Origin: Arachnopeziza araneosa
Lineage: Eukaryota > Ascomycota > Leotiomycetes > Helotiales > Arachnopezizaceae
Length of the DNA: 64,000 nucleotides
Assembly: GCA_003988855.1 (NCBI GenBank)
Contig: QYAI01000147.1
Coordinates: forward strand, 87,537-151,536
Reading direction: 5' to 3'
Shown here: positions 31,122-43,362 of the stretch, piece after piece
Layout: each line of letters begins with the position of its first letter
Numbering within the stretch: position 1 is the stretch's first letter
Translations under genes and position numbers: made by a program
The notes under the pieces: model-generated
Seen by the model: only the letters and a program-made list of their open reading frames with translations
Database searches by the model: none
Told to the model about the DNA's origin: nothing

Positions 31122-32596
31122 GTGTCGTCAATTCCAAATAACGGCGTCCGATTCAATGATGTCAAGTATCCTTGGTGGTGGAGTAGGTCAATAGGCAGGT
31201 TTGAGAGTAAGGAGAAAGGAGGTATTAGTAGTGGTGAAGCTACAAGTGATCCCTTATTCAGGGAGCAACCGTAACATAAGCGTATAAGCAAAGGCGCAAA
31301 CAGCAGAGTTTGACAGGATAATGACGCTTTATAGTCGCCGAAGTTTCCGTTTCCCTTGGAGCTCCACGATGCGCCATGCAAACTGTGGAAACCCCATGCA
31401 GAGAAAGGAAGGGTGAGTCAAAGGCTCCGTCATGTTCGACGGCATCGGCGTTTGTGAGGTGAGGAATGCAAGCGGAATAAAGTGTTTGCCAGCTAGCTAT
31501 TCTGTTTCGAGTATGAAAGCGTCACGTAAGCATCCGATAAAGGGAAGAGCAGGTTACGCCCTACGATACACTGTGCGGGCAAAGCGGAGATAATGGAGCG
31601 GTGAGCTGTAATGGAGAGATATTACAGCGGAAGTATTATTAATAAGTCGAATGGCCGTGGACGAGGCTGAGAGGGCGACCGAGGAGGCAAGGAATGCTCT
31701 TCCTGAATGAAGATGACTGGATGGCTTGTGCGATGGATACTGCCTTGGGGTCCATGCACTGCAGGAATCACCTTTGAAAGGGTTAGTCGCTTCCGATCTT
31801 TCCGGGTGCTTCTGCGAATACCCTCATTCTCCTCGTAGCTTGCAAAGGTTGCCTCGCCACAGCGGCGGACTTAAGGACTGTCCAGGATTCTGCATGCCGA
31901 CATGTTAACCTTGTAGCGGGATATGCATTGAACAGCTTGTGACAAGCTGCAAGCAGTTGATTCAGGAAATGAGTGGTTCGGTCTCGGCATTCGCGCTCGC
32001 ATTAAATGAGACGATCCTGTACTGTATGTACCAGTTGAGATGTTCCACTTTTGTGTTTGGCCTCATGATTCACCAAAACATCCAAGCAGCCGAGACGTTG
32101 CCCACGATCTTCAGGCCGAAGCCAAAATGGAAACTTTATACGCTGTCAGGACGTGTGTGTGTGGCTGGCGATGGCGATGGCGATGGTGATGGCGAGGCCG
32201 CTTAGAAATTCGAGGTGCTGACGAGAGACGGGATAAATGCGGAGCTCCACTCCGCCTCCATGATCATTCGATGAGCACGCAAACCTTATCAAAAACATCC
32301 CAGCCATGCTCTCACACCACCCTGACAGCAAGGCTACCATTCAAAGCAAAATCACGCGAGTGATGAGAGCGCACGTTTTTCGGTATCTGTGATGCTGGGA
32401 AAGATGGTGGTTGACCCCTCCCTACGCCCACATGTTCTATGAAGAGACCAATCCTAAAATCAGGAAGTCCAGGGGACATCTTGACAACAAGTCGCCATCG
32501 ACAACAAAGCATCCCACTTAAAACTCCAAGTGTCGGAAGAGACCTTCATTGCCAAGCGTCATACCATAAATCTCGCAGCATGGGACGATTCCTTTT
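31122..32596. other. Gene-free stretch
   Basis: About 1.5 kb between two minus-strand genes. Only short frames are present, plus a small GATGGC hexamer repeat at about 32167-32200. No gene supported. Confidence 0.55.
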
Positions 32597-33705
32597 TCAC
32601 AAAGCTGCCCGCTTCTTGATTCTCCATTTCTCCGTCGTTGAGTTCGCAACAACCTTGTCTTCCTCCTCTAGTTTTCTCAGTATCTGCTTAACACCACCGT
32701 TGGCTGGGACGTGTAAATTTTCTGGGACGTCTTTGTAGATGATCTTTACAATTTCCATCGACGTCCACTCATCCGGCTCGTTAGCAGTGACCTCAACACT
32801 TGGCGCAGACTTGGAAGACCTCAGGATTTGGATCACTTGATCTTCACGTTGCTGTCTATGCAGGATATACTCTATGATCTTGCCTGGACCATCGTCGATG
32901 ACAGTTCCATGGCCAGGATAAGCTCGACCGGTAAACTCGCCCCGCATCTTCTCCAGACTCGTGAGATAGGTCCCGAGGTCTTCGAAGACTGCTGTTCCGT
33001 GGCCCAAGACATTGTCTCCGGTAAGCATTGCATCTTCCTCCTCTAGAACAAATGACATGTGATCTTGAGTGTGTCCTGGGGAGAATACAGCCCTCAGTGA
33101 AGCACCAATGACTTGAAATCTCTGTCCGTCTTCTATATTACGCTGCCCATCCTCTGGTGTGTTCTTGTAGACATTCGTAGCTGGGGATAGTTCCAGAAGT
33201 TGCTTTATCCCTCCTTGGTGGTCATGATGCCAATGCGTGATAATCGCTTCGCTGATAGAAACCTTCTCTTTTTGGAGTGTCTCTTTCAGTAAGGCAATCC
33301 AAGAAGGCTTCCCTTCTCCAGTATCGACAAGGAGTCGCTGGGGCCCAGTTCCTAAGAGATATGTATTGGAACCTAATATAGTCAACTCTCGGAAGTGCGA
33401 GGCTAGCGCCGCAAGATAATACCTTGTAATGTGAACTGAATGAAGAGTAAGCTAGGGTCATTAGATATCGAGCGCACGCGTGGGATAGAGTGCTGAGTGA
33501 AGGACGTGAAATGGATTGCATAGGACAAGTCAAGTGAGAAGACACCCAGATGGGAGAGTTATTTATAAACCCAGACAAAACCAGTGGGGTCGGTACTAGA
33601 TGGATGAAGCCTCACCTTTCCTGGATTACCACCTAAAATTCGAATCACTCTGGGACTTAGTCTTTCGACATCCTTCAGCGGGACCAATTGTGTTGCCATT
33701 TTCAT
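32597..33705 (-). CDS. Metallo-beta-lactamase-fold hydrolase (LACTB2-like)
   Basis: Three exons: 33705-33616, a 13-nt microexon at 33435-33423, and 33372-32597, giving 292 residues. The microexon is required: it turns GGNPGK plus GSNTYLLG into GGNPGK-FTLQ-GSNTYLLG, the standard N-terminal strand of this family. The zinc motif is THWHHDHQGG, with further ligands in FSPGHTQDH and LTGDNVLG, and PGHGTVIDDG is the last His motif. The C-terminal helical region (about 190-280) is as in human LACTB2. Fungal relatives act either as ribonuclease-like housekeeping proteins or as thioesterases of non-reducing polyketide synthases. No synthase gene is in this window, which favours the former. It is divergent from UBP8, 334 nt apart. 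Confidence 0.9.
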
Positions 33706-34039
33706 GTGGTCTCCTGCTGAAGGAGCGAAGTAGCGGGCCAGAGATGCGTTCGAGCGGAAACTTGAGTTGGACAGGAGAGCAGACAAAGAGATCAGAAGCG
33801 CTCCAGTCAATATTTAATGGAAATGAAAAACTCCGGTTGCTTATGAATCTTGGATTCTGAGGCTCAGCAGGAACGGCAACACCAAGCAACCTCGGCTAGG
33901 CTTATCGATAACGCTCTGTGGCTGAATGGCGCGTTCACCAGCCACACCTCACAACCCCTAAGGGTTTGAGTCTCAGATGGAAAAGTTGAGAAAGTTGAGC
34001 TTACCCTCCCCAACTCGGAACGTCTTCATCGCTCCGGAA

Positions 34040-35858
34040 ATGACTTCATCAGGGCCAGTAACACCTGGATCTCCTAGATTGCCCAAGATAAAACCCTCCG
34101 AGCCTGGAGTCCCTCTCTTTGGTTGTGGTAAGCATTTTGAATAACCCTATCTCAGCCTCACCGTCTCACACATGTGCACCAGAACATGCCAGGCTTGTCT
34201 TGACGGGAGCCAGAACAGAGAAATTCTTCATCAGCTTCAAAGAATGTCTCCGTACCATAACCAAAGGTGGTTCTGTTCCACAAACATCCACCATGTCAAA
34301 TGGTGGAGCCTTGACGACTCTCACTACTAACTATCTCTGCCTTCAATGCTCACACATCTCCACGGATAAAGGTCGCTTAGAGCATGGATCCGAAAGCAAA
34401 CATAGACTGTGTAGGTCATGACATAAGATTTTGTTCCCAAAGTTACTAATATGTGAAGACCTCGAATCACGGAGTGGTTCCATTTTTTGCCAAATGTGCA
34501 ATGACTTTATCTGGGACCCGACTCTCGAAGAGATGAGGCTTAGAAAATTTGGAACGGGGTATTCTTTACGTACGCATCCTATATCTTTCGTCTCATCGAA
34601 ACGAGAGGCTAACTGGTCAGCATCAACCAAGAAGAGGAAGCACGAAGAGATGTTTACTGATCCGGTCAAGGAAGACCAGAGAATACTCTCAGCTAGCTTA
34701 GCAGATGCATCTTGCGGGACCAGTGGTATCCGTGGCATATATAACATGGGAACCACATGTTACATGAATGTCATCTTGCAGAGCATTGTGCACAACCCAT
34801 TGCTGCGTAATTACTACCTCGGGGACAACCATCAACGAGCTCCAGTCTGTACTATCAAGAATTGCATGAGCTGTGCAATGGATGATATGTTTCAAGAGTT
34901 CTATGCAAATGAAGTCACAGTTGGGTACTCTGCCTCGAATATTCTAGCAAGCTTCTGGCTTTCGAAAAGAAAGGCATATGAAGAACTAGCAAGTAACAAG
35001 GAGCAAGACGCACACGAATTCTTCACTTTCCTTCTTGAGGAGCTTCACGATATCAACAGTGGTATGAGACTGCCTTTAGACGAGTCACCAACCCCTAAGA
35101 AGCTCAAGATGGGCCTGGATGGTGGGTGCAAATGCATCATTCATCAGACTTTCTACGGCAAATCACAGAGTACAATCACCTGCCAAAATTGTAGCGCTAG
35201 CAATACTTCATTTCAGTCATTCATGGATGTAAGCTTAGGGGTCGACATTCTCTCAAAAAAACAGATTGCAAAAGGGGCAACTTTGACGCTGCAACGTCGA
35301 CTGGACGAGGAATTTACGAAAGAAGAAACCTGCGAGTATAATTGTGACTGTGGAAGTACCCAAGCTGTAAAAGTCAGCAGCATCAAAAGCCTTCCCAATG
35401 CTCTATGTATCCAATTGAAGGTCAGTCTCATAAATATTATGGCTCACTTCTGATCAAACACCTCATTTACTTACATTATTTACACAGCGTTTCAAACAAT
35501 TCAACGGGACTGCCTCTAAAATTGACACACCCGTCTCCTTCCCTCTTAAACTAGATATGTTTCCGTATACCAGCCGAGCAAGAGTATTGGATTCGAAACA
35601 GCACCCAGAATGGGCAAGGTCGTGTACCTACGACTTGCAAAGTGTTGTTGTGCAAGTTGGTGCTCTTGATACCGGTCATTACGTCTCATACTCCCGTGTG
35701 GGTGGTCAAGTAAGTTGTTATGATTTGGATGAGCGACATTTACTAAACTCTAGTAGTGGTTCAAATTCAATGACCATATGGTCAAACCGGCTACGAAATC
35801 CGAAGTCCTCAATGAGCAGGCGTTCTTGTTGTTCTACGTCATTCAATCTCTGGCCTAG
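34040..35858 (+). CDS. UBP8: SAGA deubiquitinase Ubp8
   Basis: Five exons: 34040-34127, 34183-34410, 34459-35420, 35488-35709 and 35757-35858, 534 codons in phase. The N-terminal ZnF-UBP begins GCEHARLVL (built across the first junction) and continues CLQCSHISTDKGRLEHG and FCQMCNDFIWDP. The catalytic domain has the Cys box GIYNMGTTCYMNVILQS, then KEQDAHEFFTFLLEEL, zinc pairs CQNCSAS and CDCGS, and the His box GALDTGHYVSYSRVGGQ joined to WFKFND. Ubp8 removes ubiquitin from histone H2B inside the SAGA DUB module with Sgf11, Sus1 and Sgf73. The second intron uses an AAG acceptor with an ACTAAT branch just upstream. Confidence 0.95.
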
Positions 35859-36180
35859 ACACGACGGCGCGAGTGCAGATAAGCCCCAGCCGGCACTTAA
35901 CCTCTGCTATTTATACATCATCGCATTCAAGGCGTTTTCCTTTCTTATATGGCATGACTAGGCGGAAACATACTATAACGGTCTTCACTTGTTCTATACC
36001 TAGCGTGCATTATCTTGTTCTCCGAAACATAGGCATAGAGAGATTATGGCGTAGGACGATCATGGCATTTTCGAGGCGTTAGATATATGTTGTATATTAC
36101 ACAATACAGGATACCCTTTGGGGGCCTCAAAATGATCACTCGTATATTTATCGGGCACTCTAACGCTACTTTTCTCCCTG

Positions 36181-37163
36181 TTATCTTCTCGACTCCCCTT
36201 TTCCCCATTTCCAGTGATCACACTCAAAGTTAGCATAACAGAGAAATTCATTGCTCAGTTGGCTCTTATTGTGCTCTGGCTCAAATGTCGTGGTAGCAAT
36301 GCCCTGGACCTTGTAGAGTTTCAAGATTACACTCTCCATCCTCTCTCCCGTGCACACGATGAGTCTTGACTTCTCCTTCGACGTCGAAGCATGAGTTGAC
36401 TGATCTCCCGGCTTGATAAGGGATTTGGACAGCCAACGGACTGTTAACGCAGCTAGAAATAATATTAGCACCAGTCAGAAGAAGAGCACATGAGATATGT
36501 CCATACCTCGGGTCTGACAATCTTCACTTAAAAATGGTGGATCACAAATGACATGATCAATCGATCCCTTCAGCTCCGCTGCGACCGTAAGTGCCACCCT
36601 CACGCTGGATGAAACTACTCACGAGGTAACTCAATCGGAGAGTTGAAGTCATAAAAAACAAATCGATCCCCAAAAACCTCAAACCTCCTATCAAACTCCA
36701 GCAGATAAACCATTGGTAAATCCTCTGCCATCTTCCCACTCGCTTTCTAAAGCGCATCAACATCTTTTACGTCAACTCGCCATTAATAACGGACGTGCAT
36801 ACCAAAATATTCACGATCTTGACAAACACACTCGGCGCACTCACAACGGCGATCTTCGCTCCCTTCCACGTCTCCGGATCTCCGAGTAACTCTTCCGCCA
36901 ACACCCTCGCTGTCTCATCTGCATACCAGAATTGACTATCCTGCCAGTTCTCCGCAAAGGAATCCATGCTCAGCTCTCCGGCCTCAGCATCCGTCTTCAG
37001 CGCTTCGAATTTCTGCACGTGCGCATCGCGCTCGATATAGAATTCTTGGAGGGCCGACAGGGTGGAGGTGGATAGGACACTAAATTAATTATCTTAGTAT
37101 ATCTTAGTATTAGCTGAGTATAGGGTTTCCGTACGGGATATCGTCGTCTTCTTCAGCGGCCAT
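36181..37163 (-). CDS. EFM5: Protein-lysine methyltransferase Efm5-like
   Basis: Five exons: 37163-37135, 37079-36803, 36746-36623, 36578-36507 and 36452-36181, 257 residues. The start is MAAEEDDDIP, and the first junction gives PVLSTSTLSALQEFYIER. Family signatures: FAENWQDSQFWYADETA, then AEDLPMVYLLEFDRRFEVFG, FVFYDFNSPIELP, and the methyltransferase motif IDHVICDPPFLSEDC (DPPF). The C-terminus FECDHWKWGKGE is also typical. Homologues trimethylate an N-terminal-region lysine of elongation factor 1A. The family was formerly misnamed N6-adenine DNA methyltransferase because of its DPPF motif. The first intron contains a short direct repeat (ATCTTAGTAT twice). Confidence 0.93.
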
Positions 37164-37532
37164 ATTTGTTGGTGTTGTGGTGGGATTGTAATTCACCGCA
37201 AATTTGCCGAGAACTTGAAGAAAGCGAGTATATTATATCCAGCAGCTTTTCAACCTCGATGCTTAGCACTTTTCTCAACAGGAACAAATTTCATCATTCA
37301 AGATATCAGAATGGTTCACATAAGTATGAGAAGTGGTGTCAAAACATTTATAACTTTTCTACATGTTGAATCGTGGAATCGTCCTTTCAAAGCTGTTTTT
37401 TTGCAAACATCGAAAATGATATGCATCTGGAAGGGTTAAAATGTTTTGCACGAAGTCGATTTAATTGTGATTGAATTTTCTAAAACGTATGTACAATTCC
37501 GATCCGCACGCTACAAGTTCTCCAAAGCTCCT
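37164..37532. other. Intergenic, nothing recognised
   Basis: 5' region of EFM5 and 3' region of the complex I gene. No supported feature. Confidence 0.5.
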
Positions 37533-39092
37533 CTACTGATTGTCTAGAACGTGCAAATACTTCTTTTCTTCCCTCTTCTCACGTTCTGTTGATGGTGGTA
37601 GATCGTAAAATGCTGAACTGCGATATGATTGCTAAAAAAACATTAGTCTGGTCAAGAACTCGTTGTTTAGATATCACATACCAAGTAATGAAAAGTTAAG
37701 CTGCTAAGTTCCGCAGGTTCAATTCCGAGATCTTTGAATGTCTTCGCAGTAGGATCAATATGCTGGTCAATGAATTCTCGTTCGACCTCATCAGCAGAGA
37801 GTACAGGCCACCACAGAGCTTTGTTGAGAACGCCAGCAACAGGTTTAAGAATTGCCTTTGGTACGTTGATGTGGCGGCGTTTCTTGATGATTTCCTTGTC
37901 AACTAGCTCTGCAATTTCTGCTGTAGAATAATTCTTGGGACCGTAGAGCTCATATGTCTGTTCAGCTGTGCTATCATCATAGAGCATCTTCTCAAGAGCT
38001 TCACCAACATCAATAGCCTAAATTATTCTCAGCTGCATCCAAACCACACAATAAAACAATGGCTTACATGAACAGGCCAATAGCGCTCTTCCATGTTATT
38101 AGCGGTGAAAACATTGGTGATGCCAGCAAGCTTGTGGAGCAGACGGTCCTCAAAGCCGAATAGAGGCGCTGGTCTAACAATAGTTGTCTCGGGAAAGATG
38201 CTGCGGGCAACGGCCTCACCACGGCCCTATCAATCTAGTCAGATATATGAGGCAATGAGTGAAATTGCTCAACAAACCTTTGTGGCGAAGAACTCGGATG
38301 AAGAATTGGGGTCAGCATTGTAAGACGAGACGTGGATGAACCGGTCAACATCATACTTGGCAACAGCCTCCGCAATCCGCTCCACGCCTTCCACATGGAC
38401 ATCTTCAAGATCAAAATTCCTAAATAAATGAGCCCTGATTCTAAGCTCCTTATATTGGTTTTGAGATGCCTACTTCGTGGGATACATGCGGCCAACCAAA
38501 TTGTAAACAACATCAGAGTGACGAACACTCTCCTCAAGAGATTGTGTATTTCTGAGATCATATTCCTAAAACCCCATATTTTAGTATCATTCGAATTGGC
38601 TGTGGTTGTCGTTCATACCATGAATATCACTCGGCCTAAGTCACCCGAAACCTTCAAATGTCTCTTTGCCATCTCCTCTCGAAAGGGCACAATAACAGTG
38701 CATCCTTGGCGTGCTATTTCAAAGTGTTAGCTTCCAGTAACTAGCTATCTCAACCTAGGAGCAGCGTACCGAGCCTATTGACAATATATCGTCCGAGGAA
38801 TCCTGTGGCTCCAAAGACCGTGACAGTGTGTCCTAATCCATGTCAGCAGTCGAAATCTGCAGCAAGAAGCTTCAAATTACCCCCAAGAGACGACCTAAAA
38901 ATATCCAAGTCAGATATATCCCAATTGATTCAATTCAGCTTGTACTGACCTGCCACCTTGGGTTCTGATTATCGGCTTCCCGGTCCTCGTAATTGTAATG
39001 TCGCTGATGTGCCTTTTTGGGAGGAGACTGTAAGCAGCCTTGCTCGACTGCATAGCAGTCCGGAGACTCGAGGGGCTACAACACTTCTGCAT
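37533..39092 (-). CDS. NUO40: Mitochondrial complex I 40-kDa subunit (NDUFA9/NUO40)
   Basis: Nine exons: 39092-38950, 38894-38881 (14-nt microexon), 38832-38770, 38713-38619, 38565-38474, 38419-38278, 38226-38068, 38017-37682 and 37631-37533. All phases match and sum to 380 residues. An Arg/Ser-rich presequence (MQKCCSPSSLRTAMQSSK) is followed by SSLGGHTVTVFGATGFLGRY, the Rossmann NAD(P)-binding motif. Further SDR-like blocks: RHSDVVYNLVGR, RFIHVSSYNAD, TTIVRPAPLFGFEDRLL and ERYWPVHAIDVGEALEKML. The C-terminus carries EVEREFIDQHIDPTAKTF and a short terminal exon ending YLHVLDNQ. This accessory subunit binds NADPH in the peripheral arm. It is divergent from RPN9 (306 nt). Confidence 0.95.
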
Positions 39093-39397
39093 CGCTGTGG
39101 TTGTGCCAATTCCACTTGACTGAGGTGCGGGCGAGGTTGCTGTTGCTGCCGTCCTGACACCCCTGCACCTTCTAGCGCCGTTTTGTCAGGTAGCTCTCAG
39201 CCGCGTAGTGATTGTACCTGAACCTTGTGGGCTCAATACAGAAAACACCTTCACGCAAAGGACTACTGAAACCTCATCTTGCCTTGCAACGCGAATTTGA
39301 GGCTCTGAATATCTTTGTCGGCTCCCTACAACTGCTCTTGTTACCGAGCCTCTGGGACCATCTCTCCACCAAATCGAAATCCTATCATCCGCCCACC

Positions 39398-40638
39398 ATG
39401 AACGTCGACACCATATCAGATTTCCTTGCCGATTCTCGCGATTCCGCACCCGCCGAACTTCAACACTATTTCATTTCCTTCGAGGACCTTTGGGAACGAA
39501 AGTTATGGCACCAGTTGACGGATTCGCTAATAGAGTTCTTCAGCAACAAGGAGAGTGCTCATCAACGACTGGCCATCTACAAGACCTTCATCCTTACTTT
39601 TGCCGACAAGATCAATCAACTTAAACTTGTTACTCTTGCCCTGAGTGCTGCTTCCCAATGCCGAGGTAGACCACAAACCAAAATATTTCCTTTTGTATAT
39701 ATTTTTGACAAGTTAGCAGATAGTCAAGAGCGTCTCTCTTTCCTCACAGCTGTGGCAAACAAAGTCAACAATCCCAATTCTCAAGATGCTTACGTTTATG
39801 CGACCGTTGCGGTGGCGACAGTAAAACTTGAGCTGAAGGATCTGGAGGGTGCGAGAAAGGATTTGGACAAATCGGAAAAGATCTTAGACAACTTTGACTC
39901 GGTTGAAACTATTGTTCATGCTTCTTTCTATCAAGTCAACGCGGAATATTACCAAGTAAGTTCCCAAATCTTGCAGAAAACCATGTCTAAATATCGTAGG
40001 CCAAAGCCGAGTTCGCCTCATATTATCGAAATGCCCTCCTCTATCTCGCATGCATCAACTTGAACGACTTGACACCCCAGGTGCGCCGCGTTCGAGCTTA
40101 TGATCTTGCGATAGCTGCCTTGGTGTCAGATACAATCTATAATTTCGGAGAACTACTTCTACATCCTATTCTCGATGCGCTGAAAAAAGACGATAAATGG
40201 TTGTATGATTTACTCTTTGCGTTTAACCGTGGTGATTTAGCTGCCTACGACGTTTTGGCGGGTCATATCTCCTCCAACCCACTTCTCTCGCAACATCGCG
40301 ATGGTTTAAGACAAAAGATATATCTAGCTGCTCTCACCGAGACCGTTTTTCGTAGACCCCCTCATGACCGTGCTATGTCCTTCCGCACGATTGCCGAGGA
40401 AACCAAAGTCCGGCCAGACGAGATTGAGCACTTGATCATGAAGGCGTTGAGCTTAGGATTGTTGAGAGGTAGCATTGATCAAGTGGATGAGATTGCTCGG
40501 ATTAATTGGGTACAGCCAAAGGTCTTGGACATGAAGCAGATTGACAACATGCGTTTAAGATTGCAAGAGTGGGATTCAAGCGTTAACTCTCTTGGAAACT
40601 GGATTGAGTCCAAGGGACAAGATGTATGGGCTGCGTGA
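39398..40638 (+). CDS. RPN9: 26S proteasome lid subunit Rpn9
   Basis: Three exons: 39398-39665, 39717-39955 and 40000-40638, 381 residues. The first intron (39666-39716, GTAGAC...GTTAG) is 51 nt, stop-free and in frame. Removing it gives AASQCRADSQERLSFL, collinear with Rpn9/PSMD13. Other family blocks: YYQAKAEFASYYRNALLYLACI, NFGELLLHPILDALK, LLFAFNRGDLAAYD and the PCI-type winged helix FRTIAEETKVRPDEIEHLIM with ALSLGLLRGSIDQVD and WVQPKVLDMKQID. It is a structural lid component next to Rpn11/Rpn5. Start ATG chosen because it begins the conserved region (FLADSRDSAPAELQHYF). Confidence 0.95.
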
Positions 40639-40935
40639 TTTGGGCGTGGCTTGGCGTATTGGCTCAACGGGATGTAAAATAGACCTTTGAACTGCTGCAC
40701 GCATAGTAAAGTCATCATGACTAAGGCTATTTGCGTCGTTGAGCATCTAGCTCATCTCGCATATTCATTGCATAGAAGGTTTGGGGTAGCTGAGTTCAGG
40801 CGGATAGCTCAGTCAGGTCTGGTTATGAATGGCCTTGTGCGAATACAACTTATGATACCATCCAAATGATAAACAGCCTTTAAATGTTATGTCTATTGCA
40901 GGATATCTTCTTCTTTTTGGGTTCAACGGTCTTTT

Positions 40936-43072
40936 CTATCTCCTTTCTTTGTGTGCTTCCCCGCCTTCGTCTCTGGGACTACCAAACAGCAGAATTACTC
41001 CTACAAGCCAGGCGGGCCACCAAACGCACCAAACCACAACCTGCGTATTCATTCCCCACACGTCCCAACCGAAGGCAGCTTCTTTGAGCACCTCTCCAAG
41101 ATTTAGTCCCCAGTACCACGTCCCTGTGATTAAAACGATTGTTGGAGCTAATAGATTCAGGAACATTCCTAGGATAGCTGCAATGACAGGGCGTTTGGGA
41201 AGAGGTTGAACATAAGCTAAAGGCGCGGAGAGGAGCCCAACGAGTAAGGCTAGGGAGAAGTTGAGAGTAGCGAGAGAGGAGAGGAAGAGGCCTAGAAGGA
41301 GAAGAGAGAACGCTTTGACGAGTTGATATTGCTGGGTTGTGGGTGCAAAATAGCGAACAAGTGTTTTGGAAATGAGAGGCGGTAGAACGACGTTGAAAAT
41401 GGCAAAGAGTATGAATATGACTGAGAGCATCTAGTATTGTTAGTGGCAGTTGCTTTGATTTAGGGATATCATTTTACCTGTTGAGAAGTATGATTGAAAA
41501 GGTTAAGGGGTAGTACACCCAAGAATTGAGAGCCTGCCACAACCGCAAGAGGCAAGAAAAGTTCTCTTTCCCTCACACCTAGTGTATCTTCTGGAATTAA
41601 GGCTTTAGCTTGCCCTATTTGAACAATATTTAGGGGTGATTTCTTCCCCTCCGGTTTAGATGTAGAAGTCGTGTTTGAGTTGGACTTAACGGGTGAACCA
41701 CTCTTCACCCAGAGAAAAATCGCCATGATGGTAAAATTCCCAGCCACGAGCATAGCACTTGGAAGATAGGTCCCAATACTTACAAACCGGTTCGCTTGCA
41801 TGAGGAGGTAGAAAAAAAAGCTCTGATGCAAATGTTCAAGCAAATTGTTCAGACTCCTAAAGGTGCTCTCAATGACCCTTCCCATGGCCATCTCATCTTG
41901 CCATCCCTCGCCATAAGGTTGTAATGTTATGGCATCAACGTGGTAAGGGATGAAGCTGCTATGTGGTCCAGATGCATGCCCTAAGCCTTGGTTCAGCATA
42001 CCCCGAAGCATAGTCTGAAGTCGGTCTCTGTAGCTATCGGAGTGGTGCCACATTTGCTGCAAAGAGCATCCAATTCCCATCTGGCCACTGGCAATAGATA
42101 CCACTATTATTGAGTTAGCAATGGAATTCAAGAGCTTAGAACTTCTACTCATTTGCTTTTGAAGCAGCTCTGGAGCTCTTGTAGCAAAGAAAATAAAAGT
42201 AGTAGAAGAAAGATCTATACCTGTGTTCAAGAGGTCTAGATTAGGAAGTTGCCCATTGACACCATCATAAACGATGTGAATAGACTCAAATCGATGATCG
42301 AAAGGATAGTCGATTACAATAGCACCTTGTAGTGCTCCACTCTTCAACGGAAGAGAATCAACGGCCGGGGACTGGTGAGTATCGTGGTAAGCATCAACCC
42401 AAGCCTGGGGGCCCGCCTTGCTGTCAGGTGTAATCAGAAGAATAATATCTTTTGACCATAACGACCACCTCTTAAAATATCTGGCCAGGGTAAGCACAAG
42501 AGCAACTCCACTCTTATTAAGTTTTCCCTCTAAGTTTCTCCAAGCTCCAACGAGCACAATGGCTTCTGTAGCATCTCCTCTTGGAGCATGCAGAATGGCA
42601 TATATATTCTCTCCTGCATAGGTCTCCCCAGCTGACTTGTATTCGTAGCTCTGTCTGGCGGTTTTAAGCCCTGAAGCTTTGAAAAACACCTCCAATTTGT
42701 CATTTACGCTACAATCCACTAATTAGTGGCTGGATCTACACTCTTGAGGCAGTCTATACTCAATATTACTCGCGCCTTCTAATGCATCAACCTCATGCTT
42801 ATATCCCCGGAATATATTCTGATCGCTGCCAGCGAAGTATGTGTGAACCTGTCCGGGCAAAAGTGCATTCTCGGATATGTATGTTTTTCGGGAATAATCA
42901 TCTAGAGGAAGGAGGAGCAGCCAAGCAACACCAATTGCTATGCAGAGAAAGGACAGGTAAGGAGGTAGTTTGAGCATCCGCGGATTATGGCGTAGCAATA
43001 CGCCTGAAGCTGTGAAAATGTCAGTCGTTGAACTATAAGATAACAGAGTAACATACATAGTAGTGAGGCCAT
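40936..43072 (-). CDS. GAA1: GPI transamidase subunit Gaa1
   Basis: Four exons: 43072-43057 (16 nt, MASLL), 43009-42760, 42708-41478 and 41430-40936, 663 residues in phase. The first membrane segment LPPYLSFLCIAIGVAWLLLLP is followed by the lumenal domain with YISENALLPGQVHTYF, YAGENIYAILHAPRGDATE, DIILLITPDSKAGPQAWVDAYH and SSFIPYHVDAITLQPYG. Several C-terminal membrane helices follow (AFSLLLLGLFLSSLATLNFS, VVWCVWWPAWLVGVILL). Gaa1 is a subunit of the ER transamidase that attaches GPI anchors, which links it functionally to the GPI-anchored GH72 enzyme later in the window. It converges with RPN9. Confidence 0.94.
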
Positions 43073-43362
43073 GCTCACAGAGTTTGTTGTTTCGAGGGCT
43101 GGCACAGCATAATTCTCGGAATCCGCGATCTCGTCAGGTCGCGAAGTTGGTCCAGGGGGACGCGATGAGGATTTCAATTATTTCACGATTTACATTCAAC
43201 AATCAGAACAAGGTGATAATTATATAACCATAGAAAGGATTCATATTCACATCACTCTATTATCAAAAGTATCCCAATAACCCTAAAACAGCAACCTACA
43301 ACGCCAAACCATGCGTGGTCTTTGTACAAGAAGAAACAGTACATAATCTAAAATAATATGCC

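Noticed and set aside
32597..33705. Metallo-beta-lactamase as part of a polyketide cluster
   Set aside because: No polyketide synthase or tailoring genes are nearby. The neighbours are UBP8 and YTP1-like.
36181..37163. N6-adenine DNA methyltransferase
   Set aside because: The DPPF motif invites this call, but the whole-protein pattern is that of Efm5-type lysine methyltransferases acting on elongation factor 1A.
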